DNA of 64,000 bases from Oidiodendron maius Zn (lineage: Eukaryota; Ascomycota; Leotiomycetes; Myxotrichaceae). Of the stretch, positions 23,327 through 36,000 are shown in pieces. Location: assembly GCA_000827325.1 (NCBI GenBank), contig KN832870.1, positions 4,526,001-4,590,000 on the forward strand, read 5' to 3'. Position 1 is the first letter of the stretch; every line of letters starts with the position of its first letter. Below the pieces are notes generated by a model, which had not been told where the DNA came from, did not search any database, and saw only the letters and a program-made list of their open reading frames with translations. Both the position numbers and the translations under genes were made by a program.

Positions 23327-25405
23327 ATGAAGACGACGTGGAAGGACATCCAGCCCGTGCCCACGTCCCAGGAATTTCTCGACATCGTCCTGAGCCGTAC
23401 GCAGCGACGTCTACCCACACAGATCCGCGCGGGGTTTAATATCAACAGAATCAGAAGTACGTTGGAAGATCTTCCCTCTGCAATTCCGGCCCCCGAAGAA
23501 AATAATATTAATCTGTGCTTTTTCTTGGACAGATTTCTATACCCGCAAAGTTAAATTCACACAAGAGACCTTCACCGAGAAGCTCTCGCTCATCCTCGAC
23601 GGCTTTCCGCGCCTGCAAGACATTCATCCTTTCCACAAAGACTTGCTCAACACCCTCTACGACGCCGACCATTTCCGCATCGCCCTGGGTCAGCTGTCCA
23701 CTGCCAAACACCTCATTGAAATAGTCTCGCGTGACTACGTGCGCCTGTTGAAATATGCCCAGTCCCTCTTCCAATGCAAGCAGCTCAAGCGCGCGGCGCT
23801 GGGGCGTATGGCCACCATCTGCCGCAGACTCAAGGACCCTCTATTATACCTTGACCAAGTCCGCCAGCATTTGGGCCGTCTGCCATCCATTGACCCGAAC
23901 ACTAGAACATTGCTGATCTGCGGGTATCCTAATGTTGGGAAGTCAAGTTTTCTGAAGAGCGTGACGAGAGCAGACGTCGATGTACAGCCGTACGCCTTCA
24001 CGACGAAGAGTTTGTTCGTCGGCCATTTCGACTACAAGTATCTACGCTTCCAGGCCATCGACACCCCCGGGATCCTCGACCATCCCCTCGAGGAGATGAA
24101 CACGATCGAGATGCAATCCATTACTGCCATCGCTCATCTGCGATCCGCCATCCTGTATTTCATGGACCTGTCCGAGCAGTGCGGGTATACCGTGCAAGCT
24201 CAGATGCAGCTCTTCCAGAGCATAAAGCCTCTATTTGCAAACAAGCTCGTCTTTATCGTGATCAATAAGATTGATGTGACGAGACCTGAGGACCTAGATG
24301 AGGAGACACAAGCCCAGCTTCAAGCGCTGCTTAAACCTGGAGATGTCGAATTACTACAGCTCTCGTGTACTACATCCGAGGGGGTGCAAGAAGTCAAAAA
24401 CGCGGCCTGCGAGAGATTGATTGCCGATCGCGTAGCACAGAAACTAAAGGCGGGGACCAACAGCAGCGGCAACGTAGGTAGCAGACTAGGGGATGTTCTC
24501 GCGCGGATCCATGTTGCCCGACCAATGGACGGTGTCGTACGAGAAGCATTCGTCCCTGAAGCCGTAAAGAACCTGAAGAAATACGACAAGAACGACCCAG
24601 AGAGGATGAAGCTGGCTCGAGATATCGAGGAGGAGAATGGCGGAGCTGGAGTCTACAATGTCGATCTTAAAGATAAGTACATACTAGACAATCCCGAGTG
24701 GAAGCACGACAAGATCCCCGAGGTGTTCGATGGGAAGAACGTCTATGATTTCATCGACCCCGACATCGAAGAGAAGCTTGCTGCGCTAGAAGAGGAAGAA
24801 GAAAAGCTTGAGGGAGAGGGATTCTATGATTCCGACGAGGAGCTAGAGGATGCCGAGGAGGCAGAGATCCGCATGAAGGCAGACCTGATACGGGAGAAGC
24901 GCCAGTTGATTCGCAACGAAGCGAAAATGCGCAAGTCGTTGAAGAACCGCGCCGTGATCCCACGCACTGCGACTCGGAAGAAGCTTACGGACATGGAGGA
25001 CCACCTAGATTCGCTCGGCCTGGACACCACCTCGATCGGAGCGCGAGCGAGGTCGCAATCAAGAGGCAGGAGTGTGGCGCGATCGCGCACCGGCACGCAG
25101 GATCTGATGGACATCGACGATCCGGCTTACGAGGCGAAGATGCGCGCGAAGAGCAGGGCGCGGAGCCAGAGCAATAGGCGTGACGACGGTGTTACGAACG
25201 AGGTTGCCAGGAGCAAGGCCGAGAGGGCGCAGAAGCTAAGCCAGAGGAAGATGAACCGGATGGCTCGACAGGGCGAGGCTGACCGACACGTCGCTGCTGC
25301 TATGCCCAAGCATCTGGTAAGCTCGCTGATCCCCCCTGTCCTGGTAATTGCTAACGGGTCTAGTTTTCTGGCAAGCGGGGGATGGGGAAGACGAATAAGC
25401 GTTAG
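23327..25405 (+). CDS. nog1: Nucleolar GTP-binding protein 1 (Nog1), 60S ribosome assembly GTPase
   Basis: Three exons, join(23327..23456, 23533..25316, 25364..25405), give 651 aa (yeast Nog1 has 647). Intron 1 (76 nt) joins to give [13 protein letters not shown]. Intron 2 (47 nt, with GCTAAC) joins the last 13 residues [13 protein letters not shown], a conserved basic tail that a continuous reading frame would miss. The N-terminal helical domain ends in [20 protein letters not shown] style sequence. The G domain has G1 GYPNVGKSS (about 173), G3 DTPG (about 220) and G4 NKID (about 288). Long acidic and RS-rich stretches follow. Nog1 travels with pre-60S particles, inserts its tail in the exit tunnel and is essential. 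It is transcribed away from URA5. Confidence 0.97.
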
Positions 25406-27260
25406 ATATGCACTGTCGTTATGGAGGTCCCATTGTGGCGTGGAGTTTCGGATTAAAAGATACAGGTCGTTTTTTTTACTTCGCCTGGCTAGGCGTGAAC
25501 AGCTTGCGTCGAGCTCAAAGTAGCTTCTTTAACATGTATCCAGAGCTAGAAAGTGATAAAAGTCGTATGACCGGGGCATACCCAGGGCATATGTTTTTCA
25601 TTACAAGAACTAGGGTCCATGCAGGGCGGGAGGTCCAAGCAAAACGCCTGGAAAGGGGGCATCGCCGCGTGTGAGCGCTCAGACTCCCGTGTAAGCATGG
25701 AGGCGGGCAGCTATCGGACATACCCGTCCCGTAGATGCCATCGATATGAGAATGAAGCTGTTGAACGTATTCCAACGTGATTGCTCCAATTGATATAACT
25801 CTCCCATTTGCCCGAGTCAGATTCCCAAATTGACCAGGCCGACAATCAGTGCAGAGAGAGCTACAATCACAGTACGAGGACCCTTATCTAGGCTATTTTC
25901 TGGAGTGAGCACCAACGGAAGAAATTTTACCAGGGAGGAGAGACCGCTCACGAACGGTTGACGGAACGTGGCGGGTCGTGACGAGCCGAGCTAGGAAGCC
26001 TTGATCCCTCCTCCGTCAGGGTGCCGTTATTACGACACAGCCCCTTGAAACTCGCTATTATTCTCTAAGTGATAGCTCCGTAGATCACTACCACGTAGCT
26101 GGGACGAGAGGGACGGTGGTTACCTCCGGGGGCTCGTGACATAGACGGGCAGCAGCCCAGCGGCTCAGCGGCCAGACGGCCAAAAGAGTGATGTCCAATG
26201 TAGAAAGTGTGAGCAGAAGGAGCATATGTGCATGTCAAGCGAGCCTCAGCTGCACGACCAGCGCCTCTAGCCAAGTAGGGCTTTTAATCCTCACAGCGCT
26301 GTGCAGGCGGTAAGTGTCGTGCTTCTCTGCCAAAAGAGCAGGCCTTGTGCTCCTGGTCTGTCATACATGCATATTTATGCGCGTAACGAGATTTCCCATT
26401 CCCCAGAACCACTCTCTCGGATTTGTATCTTGCCCCTGTCCTATTTTTCTTCGGTATACCCAATTGCCTGGGTAAAGGACCAAATGGACGCCTCAGCTGG
26501 ATATCCGACCTGACGCTGCTGATGTGATCATTAGCTTATATTTTACCTCTTGCTAAACGCTCTCCATGGCCGAGGCTAAGGAGGGTAGTTCGCTAACGTG
26601 ACAGCAAACAATTACCCCCCCGCTGGCTTGATTGGATGGCTGGAGGCTTGCTGAAAGCAGGAGACTGAACTAGAAAGAGAGTTGCAACCCTAAAAGCCTA
26701 GTAACGAATTCGTGTGACGTGGGAGCACAGCAATAAAGCGACGCATGTTGTTCTCGTGTGGCAAGTAGATCAGCCGGCTGGAATGGATTTCCGTACCCTT
26801 TTTCTGCCCCCCTTGGGCAGAGAAGGGCAGGATCATCCCACATTGTCGGCTTGGCCACTGCTCCCCATAGGTATCAGGTCTGTGGCTCACTCATGTGTGC
26901 ATCAGCAAATGGTATAGACCGATTGCTTTTTGTGTGTGGCCCGTATTACTGAAAGCGCCGCCCTTGGGCGAAGTGCTGATGGACGGCGACAGAAATTCAA
27001 CGAAACAGGGGGCCGGATAGGCTGCCCCCACACACCCAGAATTCAAAGACGGACCATTGAGAATTCGAAGCTCGATTTTCTCCTACCGAATCGGAAAATC
27101 ACTTTCTAGAGACCCAAAAATCCGAGACCGGATTATATGAGAATTGCCCAGTACTGATGAGATCGCAATGGTGGACATTTTCTCAGCCTCGCAATCGTGT
27201 GTTTATTCTCTTGGCTTGGTCGAGATACGGTGAACGTAGAGAAGTACTTTAAGTGACAAA
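25406..27260. other. Gene-poor spacer of 1.85 kb
   Basis: No frame with an ATG, domain or splice pattern was recognised on either strand. There is no tRNA-like T-arm (GGTTCRA) and no repeat shared with the rest of the window. The right end (about 27000-27260) is AT-richer and is presumably the promoter of the methyltransferase. Confidence 0.5.
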
Positions 27261-28783
27261 ATGGCAAGGCAAGCCCCCCCTTTATTCTTGTCCCCCCCCT
27301 GGTGGCTGGTCGCTAAAGCAGAGTTGAGAAGCCACCCGGATGAAGGCACAGCAGCACTTGACGACAGTTATTTGGAGACAGTTACATACCATAATCGAGA
27401 GTATCAGCAATATGCGATAGTCAACCAGACATATTTCTCTCCTACTGACGAGGTAAGTTGCCTTCCTTGAAGAGCCTCTTGCCGTGCGTCTCAAGTGGTT
27501 CCAGGATGAAATCGAAAGGCTCCAAATGATGCACAATGTGCTGCACAGAACATTCGACGGACGTCTCATATTTCCACCTTTGTCTCGACCTAGAAGAATC
27601 TTAGAATGTGGGTATGGAACGGCTTCGTGGGCGTCCGGAGTAGCAGAGCAAAACCCACAGTGCGAGGTGCGTTCTCTCCTTTCCTATCTTTCCTGGTCGA
27701 CTCGCATCTTTCAACTGAAAGCCGAGACTCGCGAAGACAAAGATTCATGTTTCTGCCGCTCTCAACGCTTGTTGGAACGATCCGTGGTGGGATCACTGTC
27801 AAAACAAGCCATTTATGGGCGTCAAAGCCAATCCTGGGCCCAGAGAGCGGGTAACTAATCTGCAGACAATTCATAGGTCATAGGAATTGATATAAACCCA
27901 ATGCTCCAAACGGATGAGGTGCCTAGCAACCTCTACCTTCAGGTTGATGACCTAAATAACAGGTAGGTACTTCTAGTTGCAGAAGAATCGAGATGGCTGA
28001 TGCAATTTGGACAGCTTTACTTTCCCATCCCGCAACTTCGATCTTGTCCATTCACAAATGATGGCAGCCGGAATACACACCAACTTATGGCCTCAATATC
28101 TTCGAGAAATCTTCCGCGTCACAAGAGGCGGAGGATGGTGCCAAATGGTCGAGTTATACTTCAATGTCCAGTCAGATAATGGAAGCTTGGGCCTAGGTCG
28201 GTAGTCATTTACGCCTAGAGAAGTAGAGACTAATAACTATCTTCTCAACAGATCATGCGTTATCACGGTGGAGCGAAAATTACCTCGCAAGTATGCAAGG
28301 AATCAAAGACCTTCGAGTTCCGCCGAGGCTTGAAAACATGATGAGATCTGCAGGATTTGTAGATGTTGAAGGCCGGATGATACAGCTACACACTTGTGGC
28401 TGGTCAAGTGGTTAGTGATACGTTCAGAATATTGAGAGATCAGTTGCTGACATTTCTGTTTACATAGATCAAAGGGACTATGAAATCGGTGTCGCCAACC
28501 GCGAGAATGTGCAACGCTTACTTGCCTCTGCAGCACTTTATCCCCTCACGGAGATACTTGGGTAGGGCTGGATCAGAATAGCGGCTTCGCGATGCTGACG
28601 GGGCTTCACAGGATGTCTATCCAGGATGTGCACATTCTTATAGCGCAAGCTCGTCTGGAAGCTGACAACCCAGCGCTCAAGGTACGTGGTCTTGTCCTGT
28701 AACCGGTAATGGGGCTAAAGTTATCGAAGCCCTATTTCCCCCTCTATGTCTGCATTGGTAGAAAGCCTCGTAGCCATCGATAG
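27261..28783 (+). CDS. UMTA/LaeA-like SAM-dependent methyltransferase
   Basis: Eight exons, join(27261..27452, 27505..27666, 27877..27962, 28015..28196, 28252..28410, 28468..28561, 28612..28681, 28721..28783), give 335 aa with all phases consistent. The layout is that of fungal UMTA methyltransferases: YHNREYQQYAIVNQTYFSPTDE, then LQMMHNVLHRTFDGRLIFPP, then motif I ILECGYGTASWA (96-107). VIGIDINPM follows as the acidic loop, then FDLVHSQMMAAGI and the post-core TRGGGWCQMVEL. Relatives include LaeA (a regulator of secondary metabolism) and many cluster enzymes. Motif I has a Cys where Gly or Val is commoner, but the GxG is kept. Intron 2 (27667..27876) is long at 210 nt, and the intron 4 donor is GTCGGT. 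The gene stands alone, with no biosynthetic partner within 15 kb, so its substrate is unknown. Confidence 0.85.
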
Positions 28784-30326
28784 AGAAGGCACTGTATGCC
28801 CTTTAAGAGGAGGTTGGCCTGAGTCCTTCGATCGAATAGTGCGTAGCGGTGGCATGACATAGTCTATATCTCATTCATTTATGATCGATTGGAGGACAGG
28901 TGTACCGAATGCCGACTTCTAGCGAAGTTGTTTGCAAGAGGTGAATACAAGCCATTTCCTTATGCCAGACGGGTCGTTATGATTCTCTTTGTGACCAGCG
29001 AGGTACTGTATTCTTTAGTATTTGTTTGGATAAGATGAAGGGGAATGGACCTTCGTTCCGAAAGATGTTTTCAACTGGCAAGCTCTCTTTCATTTTCATG
29101 ATTACTATCAGCAGTTATTGGATTAATGATAATTGTGGATTTCTCGTGGTTGGTTGTGCCTTGTGTCCTCGCGTGGTGCTGCATGTCCACCCCATCCCAT
29201 CGAGCGCATCGACAGCGGCAAGAGCTGGCTGTCGAGACAATGAAGAGCCTGTGCTAGGCTACAAATGTCATAAAGTTACCTTTAGCTGTATGCCAATGCT
29301 TACGGGAATGACGAGATGTTCAACCCCCCGACGCGTCGTCGCGGTGTTGGCTGTGCGAGGAATTTGAGGGCCAGATAGGCTGCCAATGGCCTAGATACCC
29401 TTTCATGTTGAGTTCCAGGGGATAAAGAATGATGCTCACCACGGAGTAGTCCATCTCAAGCAAGCAGGACCATTCTCGTTGCCAGAAGGATGGGTTGGGT
29501 GTTGCCTTGGGCCATGACAGAAGCGAGTTTGTTGGTGCCGGCAGTACCGCCATCGCTGACGGCAGAGACGCAGGATAGGGAGAACCAGAGATTAAAGAGA
29601 GGAGTTTTCTGGATTAAGACTGGTATTGAGAAGAAGAAGACTTTGCGAGAGAAGGGAGGGGAACGAGAGAGAGCAAAGGGGAAGTTGCAACTGTCGTCCC
29701 ACCAAATCCAATGAGCAGGAAGCCATGACAGGAAAGCGTCGGGTCAGAGGGGGAGAACAGAGTTGTATATGTAGGGCCCAGCATCATGGATCCCAAGCTG
29801 TGGCGACAGACACACAGCATTCCACGTATTATGGTTAAAATGCAACATGCGGGTGCAGGTATATGTACCAGTGTCTTGTATGGGCCTATCGGGTGTTCCG
29901 CAGGTACCAGGTACCGGAAGGTGGATGCGAGATCCGTTCCACTCCCTATCGTTAGCGACCCCCCAGAGTCCCCGCGTAACAGCTTCCGGCTGCAATCGAG
30001 ATCAAGTCGCATTGCATGTTGACTCGCAGCGACATCTACTCATGTGACTTGCCCTTCGACATGCATGAGACTCCCCCGGGTACGTGGCAGACCTTTCTCC
30101 TCACTTCTACATCGGAACGCGGGCAGATACTTCCTACGGGATATAGATCAATGTCGGCAAATCATGCCAAGTCAAGTATTGATCGTGACTGCTCGTTAGC
30201 GGTCATCGCTACTGATGACGACCGCTTGCCAGGGTCCCCCGGAGTTCCCTAGCAGCTCTATCATCCAGCATCGCCTAACAAAAGGGGTATCTACATGCGT
30301 ATGGTATGTACTATACAGGGCATCCA
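28784..30326. other. Gene-poor spacer of 1.5 kb
   Basis: No supported gene. Short frames exist on both strands (for example a 132-codon minus frame at 29614..30012), but they lack domains, splice logic and consistent codon usage. The stretch separates the 3' end of the methyltransferase from the 3' end of the TMEM184-like gene. Confidence 0.5.
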
Positions 30327-32616
30327 TCAGGGTCCGTCTGACCGCGCTCTCTCGCCGTCCCAGACATTCTCGAATTCCTCGCCGGTCAGACCGTACTGTG
30401 GTTGCTGCACCATATCGGCCTCGCGGCCCTGCTCCCATAGCCGTGACTCGTCAGAGTTGATCGCAACAGCCCCTTCGCCCTCCTCGTCTGCATTATCCTC
30501 ATCCTCACCCACGGTGAACTCGTCTTGGTTATGCACTGCTGCGCTGTCCGCAGACCCGTCTTTCGGGTACGCCTGACTATCAGGAATATCAGTAGGTGTC
30601 CACGTAAAAAATGGTGGAGACGTACACAAACTTTCTATGCTCGTTGTCGTTCCCGGCCACATTACCCGCTCGTCTGGCCTGCTCTCTCTCTCTCTCTTCG
30701 GCTGCCCTGTCTTCAACAATGAGATCCACTCTCTGGCCACGATCCGACTTTGAAGAGCTAGAATCTGGGAGTTCCTCTTCGGCTGTCCCTTTCAGTAGAG
30801 GCTCCTCCGCTTCTTCAGCCTGCTTGCCCTTAGCACCGCTATCTCGCCTCCTCGCGTGAGTTGAGCTTTTCTTCTGCTTGCTCTGGTTCTTTCGTGCGAC
30901 TTTCTGCACTGCAACTTGGACGTTACTTTCTAGCCGAGATTCGTCATCCCCAGTTGATTGCGACAACCTGGGAGCTACCGACCAACTGGGGAACACAGGG
31001 CGTCCAGCGAACCATCTCATTCTCTGCGTCTCATAAGCAGTGATCACATGATACTATCTCTTGTCAGCAGTTGTCAAATTATCAGTAGAGTGAATGGGGT
31101 TTCATACATTGTAATCGCCGAACTCTAGCTCTCTCGCTGCTTCGTATAAACTCTCCTCGTCAGGATCGAGGCCTGACTCTTCGATGTCTTCATTCCCAAA
31201 CCTCATATACCGATCACTGTTGCGTGGTGGGATATTGGGATGACTAGGCCCTGCGAGACCAGCGAGAAGAGGTGTTCTGGACGATGGCTTGTTTGGGCGA
31301 GGGATCCAGTATTTTCCCTTACCTCCCCGTTCATATCTCATGCCCTCCATCATTCTTGCAACACGTGAAGACGAACCTTCGTGTGCCAACACATTATCGC
31401 CTGAATCGAAGAGGCGATACTCGTATTGGTTGCCACTGAAGGTTTCTTTAGTATCCTCGATAAGATCTCTAATGCCAAATGCATCTCGGATGGCATATAA
31501 TATAGGCATCCTTGCTGCGGAGACTCTATTATCCACATAATCATGCCAGGAAAACGCATACCAGTGAGCAACTGCAAATACAGGCATCTCAATGCATATC
31601 AGGGCGTCTTGGATAGCTGCAGCAAGATTATCTGGGGTATAGCCCTCGACATTGTCTGGGATCGCGCCTAGCCACACCAGAATTGACAGGAAAAATCCCT
31701 GCCAATAAGAAGCGAATATTATGAGCTTTATGCACAGAAACTTCGGGACGGGTCTGAAAGGCTGCAGATCTTGAGACATGCAAACCCAGAACATCCCAAG
31801 AGAGTACAAGCTAACCGTAACACTGATATTATACGCGATTGCACTCCAAAGATACCCTGATGTCAAGCTAATATAGCTTTCCTGGTATGTTCCAGTAGCT
31901 TTCATGATTATAGCTGCCAGGCCCAGCACCGGCTTTAGCCACGCGTATTGCAAAATTCCGCGTTTGACAGCCAAGAATGTATGCGGGTCGGAGATATCAA
32001 CGTCTGGTAGTACGTGGTTGAGGGGCCACAGGTGATGGACTGGCCTCCGGCCATGGGTCATAATTATCAACGCTCGCTCGCCTCCAAGAAAATTGATCAA
32101 GAGCTGGAAGAATGTGTATATCGTGAATGCCTAATTCTGGTTAACTCTCTCCAAGATTAATGAGATGCTCAGAACCTCTTACCTCATAAACGTCTCGAAT
32201 CGGATCAATAAACATCGCAAGCTTGAGTGAAATAATGCTGCACCACGAAGAGATGGAATATATAGGAACCCTAGGGAAAATTAGGATTGGTGTTGGAGAT
32301 TCAGCCATAGATAGACACATACATGAGCAGAATTCGAATTACATATCGCTGGAGGAGAGGCTTTCGATAGTTTTTGCTGAGTTCTTGTTAGCAGAACATC
32401 ACTTGTAGATTCAGTATCATGTCGTACGTTTGAAGCCATATTGATCTATTGATTAGGATATTAGCAGAGAAGGAGGCAGGCAGAGAAAGAATCGTACACT
32501 ATGGACAATAAAGAGGCCACCAAAGAGGCAACTCCAGCTACAATGATAGTCGCCCGGGTTAGCTTCTGCCCAGTCCCCCATGGAACATCTCCGGCCAGGA
32601 TCGCGAGATGGTCCAT
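30327..32616 (-). CDS. TMEM184 / DUF300 (organic solute transporter Ost-alpha fold) membrane protein
   Basis: Seven exons, complement(join(30327..30576, 30632..31053, 31108..32130, 32183..32270, 32323..32376, 32428..32445, 32498..32616)), give 657 aa; all phases agree. One exon (32428..32445) is only 18 nt and encodes SIWLQ. Spliced, the N-terminal half reads like the family: NYRKPLLQRYVIRILLM, then VPIYSISSWCSIIS, FIDPIRDVYEAFTIYTFFQLL and LGGERALIIMTHGRRPVHH. Six or seven hydrophobic segments follow, ending near HWYAFSWHDYVD. The last 250 residues are hydrophilic, acidic and probably cytosolic. Family members sit in endomembrane or vacuolar membranes; a transport role is assumed for fungi but not shown. 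The donors are good except GTTTGT at the final intron (30577..30631). Confidence 0.92.
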
Positions 32617-33085
32617 GACGCGTTCCAGAAAGACGACTTAAGAAGAGGAGTAGGTCGAGCTCCTACGAAGATGGGGGCGTCTCAAAAATTGAGAGACACA
32701 AAGCGTTGCATCGTCCAGCTCTTCCGTGCAGAAGCAAGCCATGCAGTATTGTAAATGACTGCCTGTATACTACGTCGCACGCAACTCACCCTCCGCAGAC
32801 AATTGCAGGCGAAAGCGGTGAAGGAGGTATGTCGGCAGAATAACAGCCTGCACATGAAAGGGAGACAGCTCCAATGGGGTCAGCCATAACCGACATTCTG
32901 ACGACATTCGGCATTCCACTTCTGGACTCAACGCGTATCGACCTTCTTGTTGGACAGAGTATAAGTGAGGGTTATTGACAGCCCAGACTTGTCTTACCTG
33001 CTCGGCAAGCTGAGGTATGGAGAGGAGTGTGACTGCGAATATGCGCAATGACACGCTTTAGACAGTAGAGATACATGATCAGAAG
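32617..33085. promoter_or_regulatory. Divergent promoter between TMEM184-like gene and CSF1
   Basis: 469 bp separate the two start codons and must serve both genes. I see no known operator. A 94-codon minus frame (32770..33054) crosses it but has no features of a gene. Confidence 0.5.
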
Positions 33086-36000
33086 ATGTCGAGCGATGGA
33101 GGGATAACTGCCACCTCTCTCCGACAGGACTTGAGCTTCAATTGGTTTGGATGCTTCTTGGCAGACTGAAATTTTCTTCCGCTAACACATGTCCCCAGGG
33201 TGTTCCTGATTGAGCTCATCGTCTGCGGAATCCTGTAAGCTCAGGCCGAAGTGCCTCAGGACTTTGCTAATCCTTCATCAGGACGCTATTCTTTCTTTTC
33301 TACTTCAACCGGGTATTTGCCACATTCGTTTCCTACGGAATTCGCGCGTGGACATGGCACAAATACCGCGTCTATATAGACATCCAGGCCCTGCAAATCT
33401 CCCTCTTGGGCGGCCGAATATTCTTCAAAGGCTTTCGATACCACGGCAACAACGAGACGATATTGATTCACAGTGGTTTTATCACGTGGAGATATTGGTT
33501 CAGGAATGTCAGGGAGTTAGACCTTGAACAAGATCCGGGCACGGAATCAAAGCGCCGAGCCTCATCAGACTCGGAAAAAATTGGAGGGCGAAGTCCAGCC
33601 GGAACCGTCCACAAGGCTGAAGGAGGAGGGCTTTCAAGCTCTTCAGACCTTCCTTGCCGCTTCAATGTGTCCCTGAAAGGCGTCGAATGGTTCGTCTATA
33701 ATAGGAGCGCGGCCTACGATGCGATCATGACTAGTATGACAGAACACGCCGCGGATAACATGCATGATAGACCAGACAACAAGCTTAGGAAACGAGGAGG
33801 CCATCCCACAATATCAGAGAAACTTGATGGCTCCTCAAAAGGCCCCTCTTTGGACTCACCTCTAACAGAACGGACCACCTCCGGCAGGAACACTATGAAG
33901 GACGATCCTTACAAATTGTCGACTTCTCAATCACGATCCAGCGAGCATAGCGGCCAGTCCACCCAGGGCAATCTCATGCTCCGATTTCTCCCTATAAGTC
34001 TAGAGTGCACTAAGGCGGCAATCGTTCTCGGGAATGAATACACGAAGAGTGTGCTTATCACAAAAGCGGACAAAGTCACTGGAGAAATTGATGCTACCCG
34101 ACCAACTCCCATGGATCTATACAAACAAGTCTTCAATTTCAAATTTGAGCATCCAGTTATTCAGATGAAACCCAACGATGATTACAAGGAGGATCAATCA
34201 ACGGCAGCGTCCAAAATCAAGCATGGAGCAACTGAGAATATTGGGCCTAAAGAACCTCATATTCATAGTCATTCCTTCCTTCACCGACAACGTCGGAAAG
34301 TTCTGCATAGCCTCCAAAATCTTGTTCCCGCCCTCAGAAGGTCTGTAGAATCCTTGTCTTCAACTTCGAGTATAAACCAGCAGGCGGCGCAGACGGGACC
34401 TGGCTCTAGCAACTGGCAGGGACTTGCGCGCTATCTTGATGAAAGTGAACAAGATGAAAAGGCTAAATGGTCTTCCATCGAGTATGCAACTGTCTCAACT
34501 ATCGTTGACAGCCCGGAGGCGACCTTGAGTATCTATTGGGACATCCCAGGACCAATAAGTCATCGGGGAGACGCGGGAGATGTGAGTCGTGGAGGGTATG
34601 TCGACAATGTTAATGGAGCTGTATCCCCTGAATGGGGCGTCGAACTGTCATTCAAGGGTGCAGCGATCAACTACGGTCCATGGGCCGACCGCCAGCGAGC
34701 TGAAATACAACGAGTTTTCTTTCCAAGCCTTTGCAAGGATGCTGTTCCAAGCAAGAAGCTCTTGCCAGGCCAATTGAGGATGCCTACAGAGTTTAAGCTA
34801 TTCATTGAATTTGTGGATGAGACGACTGTCCGCATTCCTATTAGAGAAGAGTCTAAGAACTGGAAGTGGACGAAGCATGCAGACAGCATGGGAGAGAGGC
34901 AGGAGCAGGGAAAGAGAAGTGCGGATAAGAGTCGCAAGAAGAAGACTGACAAAGGCAATCCGGGACCTGAGACCCGGCCTTTTGGCTGGCTAGATGCAAA
35001 AGTCAGCTCGAATGCAACTGTGGCATATAGCATGGACATGGTTGCCGACCGCTCTGGGTTTACAAACACGCTCGAGATCGACCTACCCGATATTGAACTT
35101 ACCACCAGCGTCAACCACGGAGTGCTCTGGAGGTCAGTAGATACGCGCATCTCTTGCGATTTATCGAATCCCCTACAGTGGAATGGCTACCACAATTGGA
35201 TTTTCGACATTGTGAGCAGCAAACTGGAACTGTTCCTCTTACGAGAACATGTCTATCTGCTCATCGATCTCGTTGATGACTGGGCGACCGGACCCCCACC
35301 TGAATACCTTACCTTCTCGCCCATCAGCTACGTTGTGAACCTTCATCTTAAGGATTTCAACTTGTATTTCAATGTTAACGACTCGAACATCATAAACAAT
35401 CCATCTGACATGGATGACAATACTTTCCTAGCAATATTTGGGTCCGACCTGAGAGCTGATATATGCATACCGATGGACAAATATCGACCTTTCCGCAATG
35501 ACATACCATTCAATGTTGACCTACAGCGCGGCGGCTGGAAGCTCCATGTACCGCCTTGGAATACTCAGGCAACTTTCTTACCTACCACCGAACTGGCACA
35601 GTTGAAAGCTGTTGTGCTTCGTGGCACGTATCAGTACTGCACTACAACTTCTACAAGCAACACCGATACGCTGCTGCTCGACATACATGGTTACTCCCCG
35701 ACCGCCCAGTTTTACGGCTTTGTCGTGAGGTACTTCCTCAAAATCAAGGATAACTATTTCGGTGATGATATTCAGTTCAAGACGCTCGAGGAGTATCAAA
35801 ACGTTTTGCAGGCCAGGCTAAACGACGATGTCGAGGTCGTCAACACTCCGCCAAACAAGAAATCAAATGATTTGGATGTTGTCATAACTGTGATAGTGGA
35901 TGATTCTAATGTCATCCTGCCATGCAATCTGTACTCTGCCAAGAATCACATTAACATTGAGGTTGAAAGAATTACTGCCGATATAAGGTTCACGAACTAC

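Noticed and set aside
27667-27876. The 210 nt intron in the methyltransferase considered as a coding exon
   Set aside because: Its continuation ends in a stop before the acceptor, and joining 27666 to 27877 restores the methyltransferase motif order.
29614-30012. 132-codon minus-strand frame
   Set aside because: No domain, no splice support, biased low-complexity N-terminus; probably chance.
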